A DNA stretch of 64,000 nucleotides from Dasypus novemcinctus (GCF_030445035.2 NC_080698.1:3169501-3233500); one strand, 5' to 3'. Shown: positions 43,341 through 55,682, numbered from the stretch's first letter. The notes: a model not told the origin generated them from the letters alone. Translations and numbers: made by a program.

Positions 43341-46300
43341 TGAACAGTAGAATTTGATGGAGAAAATTCTTAAAGTATGAACTTGAAAGATGTTTCATAA
43401 AAACATTTTATGTCAGGTTCCGTGGTCACAACTGTAGCTATAAAGCTAGCCGGAAATTTATTTAAAACCAGACCCTTTTCCAAAGTTCTGTTTAATTGGA
43501 ATTTTACAGAATGTTGTTGATACAAGAAAGGGGCCCTGTCGAGACTGGAATCCTTCCATACTGCTGGAAGTTTTAAACCTAGAGCCGCTCTGTAGCTTTG
43601 CCTCTTCCTTCTGTACAACATGCTGTTAAGAGACCAGACAGACAAGTTAGGAGATGCGGCCGGCAGGGTGTCAGCTTCTAGGGAGTGGTGGGGACTGTGG
43701 CAAGTTGGAGGGCGTCTGCTCCTTACACCTGCCCAAGTGTTGTTTTCAGGGTACGTCTCAGGAACATAAACCCACCGTTGCCAGATCTCAGATTCGGCGA
43801 GAGAGGCTGAGAAAAGCAGGTTTTTATGTGAAAACTTTTGATTTTTAAGTGTTGGCCATTAATTCAAAATGTAAAAACACAGTGCCGTTCAAACACACCC
43901 CATTTGTGAAAGTGTGGCCCCTGGGTGCGGCTGCGGCCTGGCGGGTGGTGCGGGTGGGAGGCCGTGGGCAGGCTGGCTCCGCTGGGTCCGTGCCGTCGCT
44001 CGGGACGGTGCCGCCTCCGTGTGGAAGGGCAGTGGAGAGAGGAGAGATGCCGCGGGGGAGCTGAGGGTGGACCCCGGCCCGGGGCGGGCAGGTGCGTCCG
44101 CGGAGCCCCCCGCCTTTGGCGCCCGTGGGGTGCTTGGGGAGCACCAGTGACGCGCAGCACCCTGGCTTGGCGGGGCTCGGCCCCCTGCCCGCCGTCGCTC
44201 CTGGCCAGTGCGTCCCCTCCACACCTGTCCCCTGCCACTGCCCTTCTACGACGTGCTTCAGCCCGGGGCCAGCTGGCCAGCCCAGGAAGCGCGTGGCCGC
44301 CCCTACCGCTCGGCGTGCGTCGGGCGGGCGTGACCAGCGCCCTGGCAGCGGCGCCTTGAATTTCCACAAAGTGTCCACATCCGTGGCCTCGGTGGCTCTG
44401 ACCGCACCGGCCCTGGGGTCGCACACACGGGCTTCTGTCCTCAGGGCCACCCGTTCCCACGGGCCTGTGCCCCTCTCTGGGCAATCCCGGGGTCCGCGCT
44501 GGGTTATCTACAAAAAGTGACAGAATTGCGCTGGGGTTTCCCTCGCCTTGCTCGTCCTTTCCACATCCCTGGGTTAGCCTTCTGGGGAGGATTTCTTTCT
44601 TGTCGTCCAGCGGGTTTAAGTCTAGGATCTGACTCTCGAGGGTGGACCGAATGGATCTGGGTGCCTCTGAGCGACTGCTTAGAGTGAACAAAACCAGGAC
44701 GAGGAAACTTCTTTATGGAAGTGCCTGAGGTTTGACTTGTTAGCTGAAGAGCTCTTATGTGGTACAATTCGTCTAGAAAGTTAGGAGTCTGAGGTTTTAT
44801 TTATTGACTATGGCTAAGTACGTTTGATCAAAAAGAACGAGATCTGTGAGTGGTGGCTGTGTCGGGCCGAGACGCCGCGTCTCACTTGATCCCACAGTGA
44901 CGCCAGGGTAGCGGCGACTCCGTTTCCTTGGCTGCGGAATCTGTGTTCAGAAACAGAAGGCGATGATCCCATGCCAGGTCAGCGACACCGAGAAACTGAT
45001 ATGGAAGGGGAATGACGCTGTCTTCCATATATAAGTTTTAAAACAAAAACTTCCTGCCCTTCTTTGGTGCTTCAATAAGATTTTTTTTTTTACCTATTTC
45101 AAGCTTTGTAAGTTTTGCATGCTGATTTCAGAGGTTGCTGGCAAAGCCGTCCCGGTTGACTGTTGTTCTGTCCTGGCCACCAGGAAGCCCCTCACACAGT
45201 CCCTTCTCATTTCCTGCTATGACCAGTCACCCAGGGAGAGTCCACGGTGCCTGCACGGAGATGAGCCTGTCTCGTTCGTGTCGTCTGTATTAGGACGAAC
45301 GACTGGGGCTGGTTCCACCCGGGGTCAGTGCTTCCTTCCCCGCTGCTGGGCTCCGTGCTGCATGCGCCGCGGGCCGGCGGTGACAGCGGGCAGGAACGAG
45401 GGCCCTATTTTAGGAGGATCTGCCCACGTGTTCGGAGGCCGGGAACTAAATCACGAGTGCCGGGATGTGTCACCTGACTGCAGGACAGTGCGCGTTGAGA
45501 CAGGGCCCGCGTTTCCCACGAGAGGTTTGCAGGTGTGATTGCAGAGGCTACTGGGTGAGCGTGACAGCCACGGTGTCATTAACTGAGCGCTTACTGCGTG
45601 CTTAGAGTGCCCTTTGCTTCCGTGTGCCCGAGCGTGCTGCTGTCCCTCCCTGTTTTATAGACGGGAAAGCTGCAGGCTGAAGGTGTGGAGGGGAACTCGC
45701 CCCAGCCCGCCCAGCACTGTGCACTGACTACTGGTGTCTGTCTGTCCCCAGAGGGGCTGACCTTGTAGAAGTGCTGCAGGAAATGCGTTTAGGTCCCGCA
45801 GCCTGCGGTAAGGAAACGTGCTCCTCTCCAGCACCTTGGAAAGCCGTGGGTGGGTGGGATGGTGCGGTGGTGCTCAGTTCCCCAGCATCAGGAGGCGAGT
45901 GCGAGCGGTGCCTTGAGCCAAGCACCTAAGGAGGATACGGGGGGCTGCGGGGTGTGTTCCCCTGGAGAGGGAGTTCTCCTGGCTGGATCCTTGTGTCTTT
46001 GTTAAGACAGTGAGTCCACAGCTTCACTGCCGGTGCCCTGCCCTTTCCCACCTGCTCTAGCCCGGGCATCTCCTGCCCACACATGGCTGCTCTGCACTGG
46101 CCTGGGAAGGGCGTCGTGGTGTGTGGACAGGGTGGATGGACCGCAGGTGACCGAACTCAGCCCTCCTGTTTGACTGGTACGCAGAGCTGAGAAGAGCAGA
46201 GCTGAGCCTCTGCGCACGGTCATGGTTTTCTCTTAGGAAACGACTGGGGACGTGGGGTCGCTTTTGGTGGGGGCTCCTGGGTGTGAGCCAGCCCGTGTGC

Positions 46301-46463
46301 CGCAGGCGTGCCTGCCAGCGCCGCACCTTACGACAGGCAGAAAGCACGCCCATTGGATAGAGTGGAACGATGGGCTCTCGTCGTCACTTAGTTGTCATTT
46401 CTTTGATTACTAGTGATTTTTTTCCATAAAAGCATTTTTTCAAAAATTTTCAAAAGTCTTAAT
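43341..46463. other. Presumed intronic DNA, CpG-rich at 43920-44360
   Basis: CpG-dense 43920-44360 with open frames on both strands (up to 275 codons, minus). None shows a domain, and splice pairs are not convincing. A MIR-like stretch lies at 45570-45730 (AACTGAGCGCTTACTGCGTGC, then TTTTATAGACGGGAAAGCTG). The rest is unassigned. Confidence 0.35.
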
Positions 46464-46540
46464 AGGAGGTACCGGGGATTGAACCTGGAACCTCGTTCCT
46501 GGGAGGCAGGCGCTCAACCACTGAGTTACAAATGCCCCCA
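46464..46540 (-). mobile_element. tRNA-Ala-like SINE monomer, antisense
   Basis: AGGAGGTACCGGGGATTGAACCTGG, then GGCAGGCGCTCAACCACTGAGTTAC, ending AAATGCCCCCA. It is a complete monomer of about 77 bp with an inverted B box (GGGGATTGAACC) and moderate divergence. Confidence 0.82.
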
Positions 46541-48559
46541 GCCATGAACACTTATAAACTTCTTATTGCATTTTCTTTCATAAAATTTGTGCATGAGCAC
46601 TTCTACTGTGGATTCTAGTATTTAAATCGCTGTGCATTGGTCCTCCTGGTTTCTTTGCATGCCTTTATCTTGAAATCAACATTATTCTGTAATCTTTGGA
46701 AAAATACAGTCTTTATGCCCCTATTTTTTTTTCTGCAAGTTTTCAGATCTACATAAGTGGTAAAAGAATACCGTGCACTAAGCTGGTTTTCGCCCTGTGC
46801 GTTTCTTGCCATGTTTCGGGTGCTGCTGACCAAGCCAGGGCCGCACGCCAGCCCCGCTCGTGCCTGGGGCCTGTGGGCCAGTTACCTTCAGCCTCAGTTT
46901 CCCCACCGGTGGCCCGAGGAGGGGGTGGCCCCCCCAGGCTGTGGCTTTCAGGCCAGCGCTCCCTGGGCTGAGGCCCCCCAAGGCCCCGTGGGGGTGGTCG
47001 GGGGGGCTGTGCTCTTCCTGCCCTGCCCCCACCCCGCCTTCCGGGGCCTCCTTCTCGCTCTGGTTATTATATTAACTTTATCCTGGCTGTGGCTGCGCAG
47101 CGGCCGCTCCTGGCTGGTAGCGTCAGCCTGTACGTGGGGGGCCATCGTGTGCCCGCTGCCCGGCGATAGCCGATGAAGAGCCCCAAGCGGCTGGACTGTG
47201 GACGCCTTCTGATCTCGAAGTGGAAGCTGTGCTCTCCTGCTGGACAAGGCATCCCCCGCGGGGCCCGCACACGGGTGGCTCCTGCCAGCTGCCGGCGTTC
47301 CTGCCCTCCAGGGCGCGGGAAGGCAGCCCCTGCTGCGGTTTCTGATTTCCCATCGGGGCGCACAGCGGGCCGCGGCGTCTGCCAGAGTCCCCCCCTCTCC
47401 CCCGCTAGCCTGCTCCTGCCGCTGCCACCTGGCTCTGCGGCCTCTCACCCACGGCCGGCGGGCGAGGTGTCCCCACTTTCCCGCGTCGCTCTGGGAGCTG
47501 CCCCGGCAGGGTGGCCCCCCGGCCTGCCCGCTCAGCTCTTCCTCCTCCTCCGGCCGGGAAGTGCTGCTCTCCAGGGCCGACTGCCAAGTTCCAGCTTTTA
47601 GGGTCCCTAAGGTGACAGGTCTGGGCTGGCCCCCGGCCAGCCGCCCCCCTTGCTTTGTGCTGGAAGCACCTTAAGTTTCCAGCGGGTGGAAAGAGGGGCC
47701 GCCTGCAGCCCGGGCTCCGGCTCCTTCTGCAGCGGGAGCTATTTATGGCTGTTAATAAATCTGCTGGCGGCGGAGACGGGCCCGGGCGACGGGCCAGTTA
47801 CGTAAGGCGGCCAGAGCGCCCGCCTTTCTGTGCTTTTCCCTCCTTGTCCCGGGAGACGGGGTGGGCTCAGGGAGGGCGGCCTGGCCTGGCCTTTCTTTTC
47901 TCCATTGCAGCAGAATTCTTTTCGGAGACTGGGGGGTTTGCTCACGTGCCAGCACCTTTCCTTCACGAGAACCGGGCCGATGAAATGGATTTGCCCTGAT
48001 TTGAGGCATCTACCGGGGGCGTTTACTTTTGTCCTGAACGAGGTTGAGGAAAGAAAGGGCTGGCTTCGGCGGCTAACTGGGTCAGAGCCGGTTTTCTCCC
48101 ATTGCCTGGAGTTAGGGAAGTTTTCTCTGAGTGGCTGTCGTTTTCTTTATTGATCTGGGGGATTCACTTTCTCCTGAGCTAGCAGAAAAGCATAGCCTTA
48201 AAATGTCATTTATGTCACAAGCGTGTGTGCACGTGTGCATGCGTGTGCATGCATGCCAAGAGGAGAGGGGAGCAGGAGAAGCGGCCCGTTCCCATGTGAG
48301 TCCTCCCTCGAGGTCCCTCCGGGGGGCCCCGAGGCTGCCTGGCGTGGCCCCCAGCCACCCTCTCCTTTCCCTGGGGTCCCCGAGAGGCGCTCCTTTCCCA
48401 CATCGTGGGTTGTCCTGATGCTGCTCCGACTGGCGGCTGGAGCTGCTGCTCTGGGCCCCGGATCTCCCTGGTACGTGGTGGGGACACACGCCCCTTCCTG
48501 GGGGTCCTGTCCTTGGAGCCTGGCACGAGGAACAGGGGAGCTGCTGACACCTGCCGCCT
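46541..48559. other. GC-rich presumed intronic DNA
   Basis: CpG-moderate sequence, densest at about 47240-47560. An alternating GT/CA/GC stretch lies at 48220-48258 (GTGTGTGCACGTGTGCATGC region). No exon is supported, although several frames are open on both strands. Confidence 0.35.
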
Positions 48560-48960
48560 CCATCGGTCGAGGCAGAAACGCTCCCCACGCCCGTCGCCCG
48601 CCCTGCCTCTCACGGCTCTGCCGCGCCGCAGCGTGGGTTCGTGCCGGGGGCACGTGGCGGCGTGTGTGGGAAGCCGCCGGCTTCCGGGCAGCCGGGCCGT
48701 CTCCCCACCCGGCGCCCCTGCCGCGCCGCGGCGGCTCGGCTCCGCTCCTGCGGCTGCTCGGCTTCTGCACGGGGTTGCCCGCTGCTGGGCCGCCTGTCCG
48801 GTTGCTCAAGGAGGCGGCCTGGCTTGACGCGAGTGCCGAGAGGCCGGGCGAGGGGAGGGGAGGCGGACACGGGGAGGAGCGGGCCGGCCGCGTGGGCCGG
48901 GCAGGTGGAGACTCACCTGGCAGGAGAGGGGGGCGGCCCAGTGCGGCTCCCACCTGAGCG
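48560..48960. promoter_or_regulatory. Second CpG island, possible alternative promoter
   Basis: About 400 bp with CpG frequent throughout, including CCGCGCCGCGGCGGCTCGGC near 48720. After the 1850-3100 island and the 58-kb exon region this is the most CpG-dense stretch. There is no TATA box. A weak donor-like CAG|GTGGAG lies near 48903. It could be an internal promoter of the same gene, an unlinked antisense promoter or simply GC-rich isochore DNA. Confidence 0.4.
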
Positions 48961-51044
48961 CGGCCCTTGGTTTCTGGCGTGAAATGTAGAGAGTGCGGGA
49001 GCCGGGGGGGGCGGTGCCGGGGCCCTGGGAGCCCCTCCTGCCCCAGGACGCGTCCGTCGGGGCCCTCACGCAGCCTGGACTTGGCCGGCCCTCCCGTGAG
49101 AGCACACCTCGGACGACACAGCGCATTGAAGACGTGCCTCCAGCGCGCACCTGCCGCGGCTCGCGGTCCCCAGGGCGGGCCTCAGACGTGGCTCACCTGA
49201 GCCTGCATCCAGGCCTGGCTGCCCCTACCTCCGTGGGCCTGCGTCTCCCGGCAGCTGGACCAGGAGGTGACGGTCCCCACACTGGTCAGGCGAGAGACGA
49301 GCCCGGCCGCGGGAAGCAGTGGGGGCCTTGCCGGGCAGCCGGGGCTGGCTGTTCCCCTGCTCAGGCCCCAAATCTCCCTCCTTCGGGCCGGGGGCCTGGG
49401 TGGCTGTGGGGGCTCCCCTGCCCCGCTTCTCACCAGGCTCGGGGTGACCCAGCCTGAGGCCTGCTGGCCTTCAGAGCCGAAGGGCCCCGGGGTTTCCCGG
49501 CCACGCTGAAGGAATGGGTGGAATTAAGGTTACAATCATCTGACCTTAAAACAGGGAGATTCGCCCGGGTGATGGGGGGTGCACCGTAGCCCCAGGAGAC
49601 CCTCAGCACTGGAAAAGGTGATGGAGAAGGAAGCAGGGCGGTGGCGGGAGAGGCGTGGCAGGGGCGAGGCGGAGGTTCCGTGCGGCGGGCTCTGACCCGA
49701 GGGAGCCTCCGGCAGCCTGTGGAGAGCAGAGGAGGGGCTCGGGCAGCCGGAGCGCAGGCTGGCTCTGGCTGGCGGCCAGCAGGGAAACGGGACCCCAGCC
49801 CGCAGCCCAGAGGGGCCGGGGAGCGGGTTCTCCCCAGCCTGCAGGGAGCGCGCCGTCCTTCCACGTGGCTTTTAGCCCGGTGAGGCCCACGCTAGACCCT
49901 GGCCTGCAGAACCGGAGGTAACAGGGTGCTGCTGTAAGCCCCAGGTTTTCCGTAATCTGCTCCAGCAGCCAGAGAAGACTGACACGAGCCGGGAGGGTAA
50001 TTTGTCTCTTTTTGAAAGCTTTTGCTTTATTTGGATGTTATTGTTCAGAGTTGCTGGGTAACTCATAGTCGAGGTATTCCAGGTCAGTCCCCTTGCTGGC
50101 TGCAGTGGTCCACTCAGGACCACTGTCTCCTTTTCAATGGTTGGGCCTCCAACCTGGAGCTTTGGGTATGGTTTTCTTACAACCTCTGGGCTTGTCCGTG
50201 GAGGAAGCTCCTTTTTTGCCCCCTTGGGAAACCAGGGTGGCTCTTTCTGCAGAGCTTTACGTGGATCTTCCAGTTGGAAGTCTCCTACGCGTGGATGGGA
50301 ACACCTTCACCATAAGTACCTGAGAGAGAGGGGCAGGGCTGGCCAGGCTGCGATTGCTCCTGCGATTGCACCCGCCCTCCTGCAGTTCTCTGGCATAGCT
50401 GGGAGGAGGCTTGTTGTTACGCACGCTTTCCCTTCCTTGTCCAGAGGATGGACCTGAGACCCAGAGGACGGAGCCATTGCCCGGCCACAAAAATCCCACA
50501 TGGAGGGGAAGAAACTCTTAGGAACTTGCACACGGGCACTCTGGTAGCGAATTCAGGTTCAGCGACAAACCGGAATAAGCTCCCACAGCCTGTCAGGCCT
50601 CCGGCTGGGGCTGGCATCGCTGATGACAGGGTTGGGGGGCGAGGCCGGTGCCCGAGGACCTCCACTGACGCACAGTGGCCTCCGCCCGGACCCTCCTCCT
50701 TGCCTGGCACCTCTTGCTGGAAAACTGACCAGGTTGCAGGATTTCTCACTCCTCTGCCTGGAAGAATCTTGCCCTCCCGCAGGCTCCCCGAGCAGATTCC
50801 GTCGTGACACAGAGACACTTTCATGCCCAGGCTGCCCCGCCCACGTCTCCAGCCGCGCTTGTTCCCGCTGCCTCGGCGCAGCCCTTTGCGTGGCGTGCCA
50901 GGGCTGGCTGGAGCCCGGCGGCGTTGGGGGCCGCCCCTCGCGGAGCCTCAGACGCGCCGGAGGGGCTCAGAGCGCAGGGACGCGAGCGACCTGGCAGGCG
51001 GCCGGGTCCCTGGACTCGTTTCCTTGTCGGGGTCCCCTTTGCCT
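48961..51044. other. GC-rich presumed intronic DNA
   Basis: No mobile element is recognised and no domain-bearing frame. A polypurine stretch lies near 49620-49680. Composition explains the many 80-150 codon frames. Confidence 0.35.
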
Positions 51045-51120
51045 GGCTCCCTGACCTCTGGAAAGTTGCTGAGCCTCTCTGAGCCTTTGTTTTCTCAGCT
51101 GTAAATGGGGCTGCCAGCAA
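51045..51120 (+). mobile_element. MIR fragment
   Basis: CCTGACCTCTGGAAAGTTGCTGAGCCTCTCTGAGCCTTTGTTTTCTCAGCTGTAAATGGGG follows the MIR core closely. Confidence 0.7.
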
Positions 51121-51464
51121 AGAGTCCCCAGCTGAGTGGGTGGGGCTGTGGTGGGTGGTGCTAAGTTAGCGCTCCCACAGCCCTTGGGGCCGCATCCGGC
51201 GCGCTAGGAGCTTCCAGTGAGAGTCAGTGTCGTTTACAAACGGGCACTGCCTTCTAGAGCACTGCCGGTCTAGGAGGTGTGTAACGTGAACGTTCAAAGG
51301 TGACGGCTCTCAGGTCATGTAGGAGTAAATTGGAGGCCGGTGACCAGGGCGTGTTTTTGTGGGCTGAGCCCTGTGCCCAGCCTGCGGTCCGCCTTGCTGT
51401 CCGTGGCCCTTGAGCAGCCGCAGAAGTGGGCACTTGATACCCCCGAGGAGGAAGGCCGCGCCTG

Positions 51465-51695
51465 CCCGGGGAGCTACGGGGAGCTACAGGGAGCTAGCCC
51501 AGGCCCGCATGGGGAGCTAGCCCAGGTCACATGGGGAGCTAGCCTGGCCCGGCACGGGAAGCTAGCCCAGACCCGCACCCAGGCCGCACGGGGAGCTAGC
51601 CTGGGCCCTGCACGGGGAGCTAGCCCAGGTCACATGGGGAGCTAGCGCAGGCTGCACGGGGAACAAGCCTGGGCCCGCAGGGGAACTGGCCTGGG
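51465..51695 (+). repeat. GGGGAGCTAGCC minisatellite
   Basis: About nine irregular units of 22-24 bp (one about 34 bp) built on CACGGGGAGCTAGCCTGGGC, alternating with a CATGGGGAGCTAGCCCAGGT variant. The two variants appear in a mixed order, suggesting unequal exchange of short blocks. The repeat carries multiple NheI-type GCTAGC palindromes. The open frame over it is a translation of the repeat. Confidence 0.9.
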
Positions 51696-52807
51696 AGCTC
51701 AGCCGCCAGAGCCCAGCCCGGCTCCTGCGCTGCTCCCCGGGGCTCGGTGCGGGGCCGCGGGCTGGGGTGCCCACACCCTCTCCTGTGAGTCTCTTTGCTG
51801 ATTCCTGATCTTTGAGCTCGGGGAGATCTGGGGTTATCAGCAGAAATGCAGCGAGTCCAAGCGCTGATAGACAGTTGTCCTGGGACGAGTGTCTTGCAGT
51901 CTTGAGGGTCCCTCCCACAGCACCACTGCGCAGGCCGTGCCTTGGGGAGGCTTGGGCTCCTCCTCCCCGCCCCCCTTGGAGGGCACGTGCTGGGACTCGT
52001 CTTCTAGCTAAAAACAGGGTCAGAGACTTGCAGACCAATCTTGAGGGGCCTGGGGCCCCTTCCTGGCTCCCGGCTGCTCTACAGGCCGTCTTGCACAGGT
52101 CCCGTTCTTTAAGGTGATAGACCTTTCAGCATGAAACCGCATGTGACGGGTGTGGAGCTGCATAGAAAAGGGTGACGGTGGTTCAGCTGGGGCCGTCCTG
52201 GGAGCCCGTGAGCTGTGGTATGCTTACCTGGAGCACGGCAGGTTACCTGCTGATGTCTGTTAGAGCTCAAGGTCAGGGACCTGTGCCCTGAGAGTTTAGA
52301 CCCTCTGGTTTCTGTATGAGCCGTAGATCCACAGCTTCAGAGCTGTGGGGGCCTCACAGTCATTTGGACTAAACTCCTTATTTCATTCATTACTGTTTTT
52401 TCTTCATTTACTCAGTGAGTACCTGATAGTGCCAGGACCAGTCTGTGCCTTTAGGGAACTCAGTGAGGAGATGGCCCGTGATGAGGACGACGAGGGCATG
52501 GAGGGCGTGTGAAGGAGAGGGCTGTGTGTGGCCAGGAGGTGCACGCCATGTTGACAGGAGTGGGTGGAGAAGGTTCACTGTGAAATAGGCTCAGAAATGC
52601 TGGAGTCAAGTGTGCTGGGAACCAAGTACGGTGCCTAAATCTAGAAACGATATGGCCGTCATAATGATTATTTACAGAGCTTAATATGTACTCGGCACCA
52701 GAGTAATTATGTTACATAGATTATCTCATTTTATAGAGTTTTGTGGTTGGGGTGTGCCATAATTTATAACCGCTTTCTACTGGTGGTATTTAGGTTGTTT
52801 CCTATTT
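51696..52807. other. Presumed intronic DNA with ancient repeat traces
   Basis: 52655-52740 (GATTATTTACAGAGCTTAATATGTACTCGGCACC, then TTACATAGATTATCTCATTTTATAG) is MIR-like in sense orientation. 52390-52620, with GAACTCAGTGAGGAGATGGCCC and GGAGTCAAGTGTGCTGGGAA, resembles an old interspersed repeat of uncertain family. There is no exon. Confidence 0.4.
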
Positions 52808-52903
52808 GATTTTTTTTTTTTTTAAGGTACCAGGGCCAGAAATTGAACCCGGAGCCTTGTATGTGGGAAGCTGTTGTTCAACCACCAATCCACTTCAGCT
52901 CCC
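52808..52903 (-). mobile_element. tRNA-Ala-like SINE monomer, antisense
   Basis: T-run tail (52810-52823), then AAGGTACCAGGGCCAGAAATTGAACCCGG and a degraded A-box side (TTGTTCAACCACCAATCCACTTCAGCTCCC). A complete but diverged monomer. Confidence 0.8.
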
Positions 52904-52918
52904 CTCCCACTTGATTTT

Positions 52919-54019
52919 TTTTTTCCAATTTTTATTTTTAAAGAAGCTTTAGATTACAAAATGTTATATTAAAAATATAAGGGATTCTCATATGCCCCCC
53001 TCCTTCCCACGTCAACAACAGCCCTCATTAGTGTCGTATGTTTGTTATAATTGATACACACATATTGAAACATTGCTATTAACCATGGACTACAGTTTGC
53101 ATTATAGTTTACACTCTGTCCTGCACAATTTTGTAGGCTATGACAAAATATACAGTGGCCCGTATCTGTCACTGTAGTGTCATGCAGGACAACTCCAGTG
53201 TCCCAGAATTGCCACCATATTATACCTATTTTCCCCTCTCCCATCCCTCAGAACCTTTGGAGGCCACTGCCTTTATTTCAACGATAAGATTCTTCCATTG
53301 CTAGAATAATAATCTATAGTAGAATAATAACGTCTACCTTAGTGCATTGTTCATTCCCCAGTCTTGAGGATTTGGGGATGATGATGCCCTCTCTGCTTCT
53401 AATTGAGAGCAGGCTTAGATCTCATGGGGCACATGGATGCGACTCCCAAGTGTGAACCTCCCTGGCACTGAGTATTACTACCAAGTGCTGACTAGCAATG
53501 TACCTGGAAAAAGACCTTGACCAAAAGGGGGAAATGGTAAATACAAATGAGTTTTTATGGCTAAGAGATTCCAGAGTGAGTCAGGAGGTCATTCCAGAGG
53601 TTATTACGCTTATGCACGTCTCAGCAGGATCTCATCGACTGCCACAGTAAACAATACCTCAAACAGCAGGGCTCCTGAAGGCTCTGGAGATATCCAGACA
53701 GTGTAAGTGGGGCATACAGCTCAGGAATTCGTCGCCCTATCAGTGGGCCTTACTTTGGAAGAATTTATGCTCCCCAATGTAACAGAGTTAGACTCAATGT
53801 ACCTGGCTCTTCTGCCCCTAATTAGCACTATATTTGACAAATTCATGTCCCAAAGACTTAAATCTTTGGTCCGTTCATGTGCCAGTTGAGTCAATTTCAA
53901 GAGTTGCAACACCTAGTCTCCAGTTTATTGGACTCACCCAGGACAACTAGCAAGGAGATGATGATGGCCAACACCCATCCTAAGGAACAGAGAGTGTCTG
54001 CAAGAGCAAGCAGGATAGT
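52919..54019 (-). mobile_element. 5'-truncated xenarthran L1 (3' UTR only) with 17-bp target-site duplication
   Basis: An 1101-bp insert with a poly-T (inverted poly-A) side at 52919. It is flanked by identical CCCTCCCACTTGATTTT at 52902-52918 and 54020-54036. Read on the minus strand it contains GGTCAAGGTCTTTTTCCAGG, GCTAGTCAGCACTTGGTAGTAAT and, nearer the tail, AACTGTAGTCCATGGTTAATAGCAATG and AACAAACATACGACACTAATG, the order I know from armadillo/sloth L1 3' UTRs. No ORF2 is present. The insertion abuts the SINE monomer ending at 52903. Confidence 0.88.
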
Positions 54020-54036
54020 CCCTCCCACTTGATTTT

Positions 54037-55119
54037 AACGGGAAAGGTCGCTCTTTCCTCTCCAGGAGCTGTTGAGGGCTTTGCCAGTTCCTGCACATGT
54101 AAGGTGTACTTTGGACTCCACTGCGTTACTTTCGCTTCCTTGAGACTCGAGGGAAAGGCATTTGCCGATACCTGCACAATTTTATTTTTTGAAATTTTGT
54201 TTTATATGTACTTGGAATACTCATTTTATAGCAAGGTGTTTCTGAGTTAAAGATGTGACAGCTGTAGATGGAAACGAAGATGGTAGGAGGAGGGACAGTA
54301 GCGATTCAGGGCTGGTGCTCAGGGTCTAAGCCAACGCCCTTGTTTTATGGACTGTGAAAGTGAAGGTGTATAATCTTTGGTGAAGTCCTCTTTAAGGAAT
54401 CTTGGAGTTTTAGAACCTCGGTTTTAAAAAAACCCCAAAACCATGTTGACCTAAATGGAATTTTCTTAGTTTTCAGTCCAGCAGTTGCATTTTACGAGGG
54501 GAGAAAATCCTATAGAACGGATGAAAGAGGGTCTGAATGAAGGCTCGGTGAGTGCATTTTAAAACCTCCTGTGGTCACCCCCGGCCATCGCTCCTTCCCT
54601 GTCGGTGAACTCACACCTGCTCTAAACGCCGGTCTCCACCGCTGGTAATTGACTGCTTTATGGCTGCGCCTCCGGTGGTGACCGAGCCCTCCACTGGTGC
54701 ACGTGACGTTGTTCTTAGCGTTTCACCGTGTCTACGTGCTGGACCGCACACGCTTGGGTCAAAGAGCATGTCCCTTTAACCAGGTTGTCCTTCCAGACTG
54801 ACGCCTGCTGCCCGACACCTGTAACGCACGAGGCTGCGAGTTTCCTAAAGGACTTGCCAAACCGAGCGTTGTTACCACGTTTTCAGTGTTCGCCAGCACA
54901 GTAAGGGATTCCTCAGTCACTGCTGAGGTTGAATTCCGTCAAAAGTTCAATGTGTGTGCTTTGTAAATGTAAATTTTTTTTGGGGGGGGTGCAGAGAACC
55001 CATTTTTTGTTTGGGCTGTTTGCTTTTGGGTTTGTGAATTGTGTCGTATGCATTATTTAGGCATTAATTCTCTGTATCCTGGTTTAATTGCACTGCCGTG
55101 TTTGCTTTACTGTGTCCTC
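54037..55119. other. Presumed intronic DNA without recognised features
   Basis: Mixed composition. A T/G run lies at 54973-54989. No exon, RNA gene or mobile element is recognised with confidence. Confidence 0.35.
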
Positions 55120-55131
55120 CTCCCCTAAGAG

Positions 55132-55216
55132 TTTTTTTTTTTTTTCAGGAGGAACCAGGGCTTGAACCGGTGCCTCTTACATGGGAAGCAGGCGCTCAAC
55201 CCCCGAGCTCCACGCG
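55132..55216 (-). mobile_element. tRNA-Ala-like SINE monomer with 12-bp target-site duplication
   Basis: T-run tail, then CAGGAGGAACCAGGGCTTGAACC and AAGCAGGCGCTCAACCCCCGAGCTCCACGCG. It is flanked by CTCCCCTAAGAG at 55120-55131 and 55217-55228; the first bases of the right repeat may overlap the SINE's own CTCCCC end. A short, fairly preserved monomer. Confidence 0.88.
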
Positions 55217-55580
55217 CTCCCCTAAGAGCCCTGTAGGGTGGTCTGTTAGTCAGTGAGCGCCCACGAGGACGGCTCAGCTCCTCAGGAGCACGGGGTCCTC
55301 AGCTCGCAGGTATCTGGGGTGACTTTCTGTTGTCCTTCATAGAACAGTAGCTTCGTTAGGCGTGGAATTCTTACACAGCCCGCTTTCCACGCGCGGTTCT
55401 GTGGGAGTTACTCTACCGACCCCCTCGTGGCACACGATAGGTGAGGAAGGCTTTTTTCCCGTGTCTTTAATGTCAGTGTTTTTATTTATATCCTTGAAAT
55501 TTAACATTTTCACTAGATTATATCTAGGAGTTTATTTCTTTTCTTTTTTTTTTTTTCCTGGCTCTTAGTGTAGACCCTTT

Positions 55581-55672
55581 TGATTAATTTTTTTAGGAGG
55601 TACCGGGGATTGAACCCAGGACCTCCTACATGTGAAGCGTGCGCTCAACCACCGAGCGCCACCTGCTCCACA
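55581..55672 (-). mobile_element. tRNA-Ala-like SINE monomer with 10-bp target-site duplication
   Basis: TTTTTTTAGGAGGTACCGGGGATTGAACCCAGG, then GTGCGCTCAACCACCGAGCGCCACCTGCTCCA. It is flanked by TAGACCCTTT at 55571-55580 and 55673-55682. The short tail (about seven Ts) and the intact B box (GGGTTCAATCCC on the minus strand) are typical of the monomer class. Confidence 0.9.
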
Positions 55673-55682
55673 TAGACCCTTT

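Noticed and set aside
43864..44691. 275-codon minus-strand frame
   Set aside because: Arg/Pro/Gly-rich translation in a CpG-dense patch; plus strand is open over the same bases.
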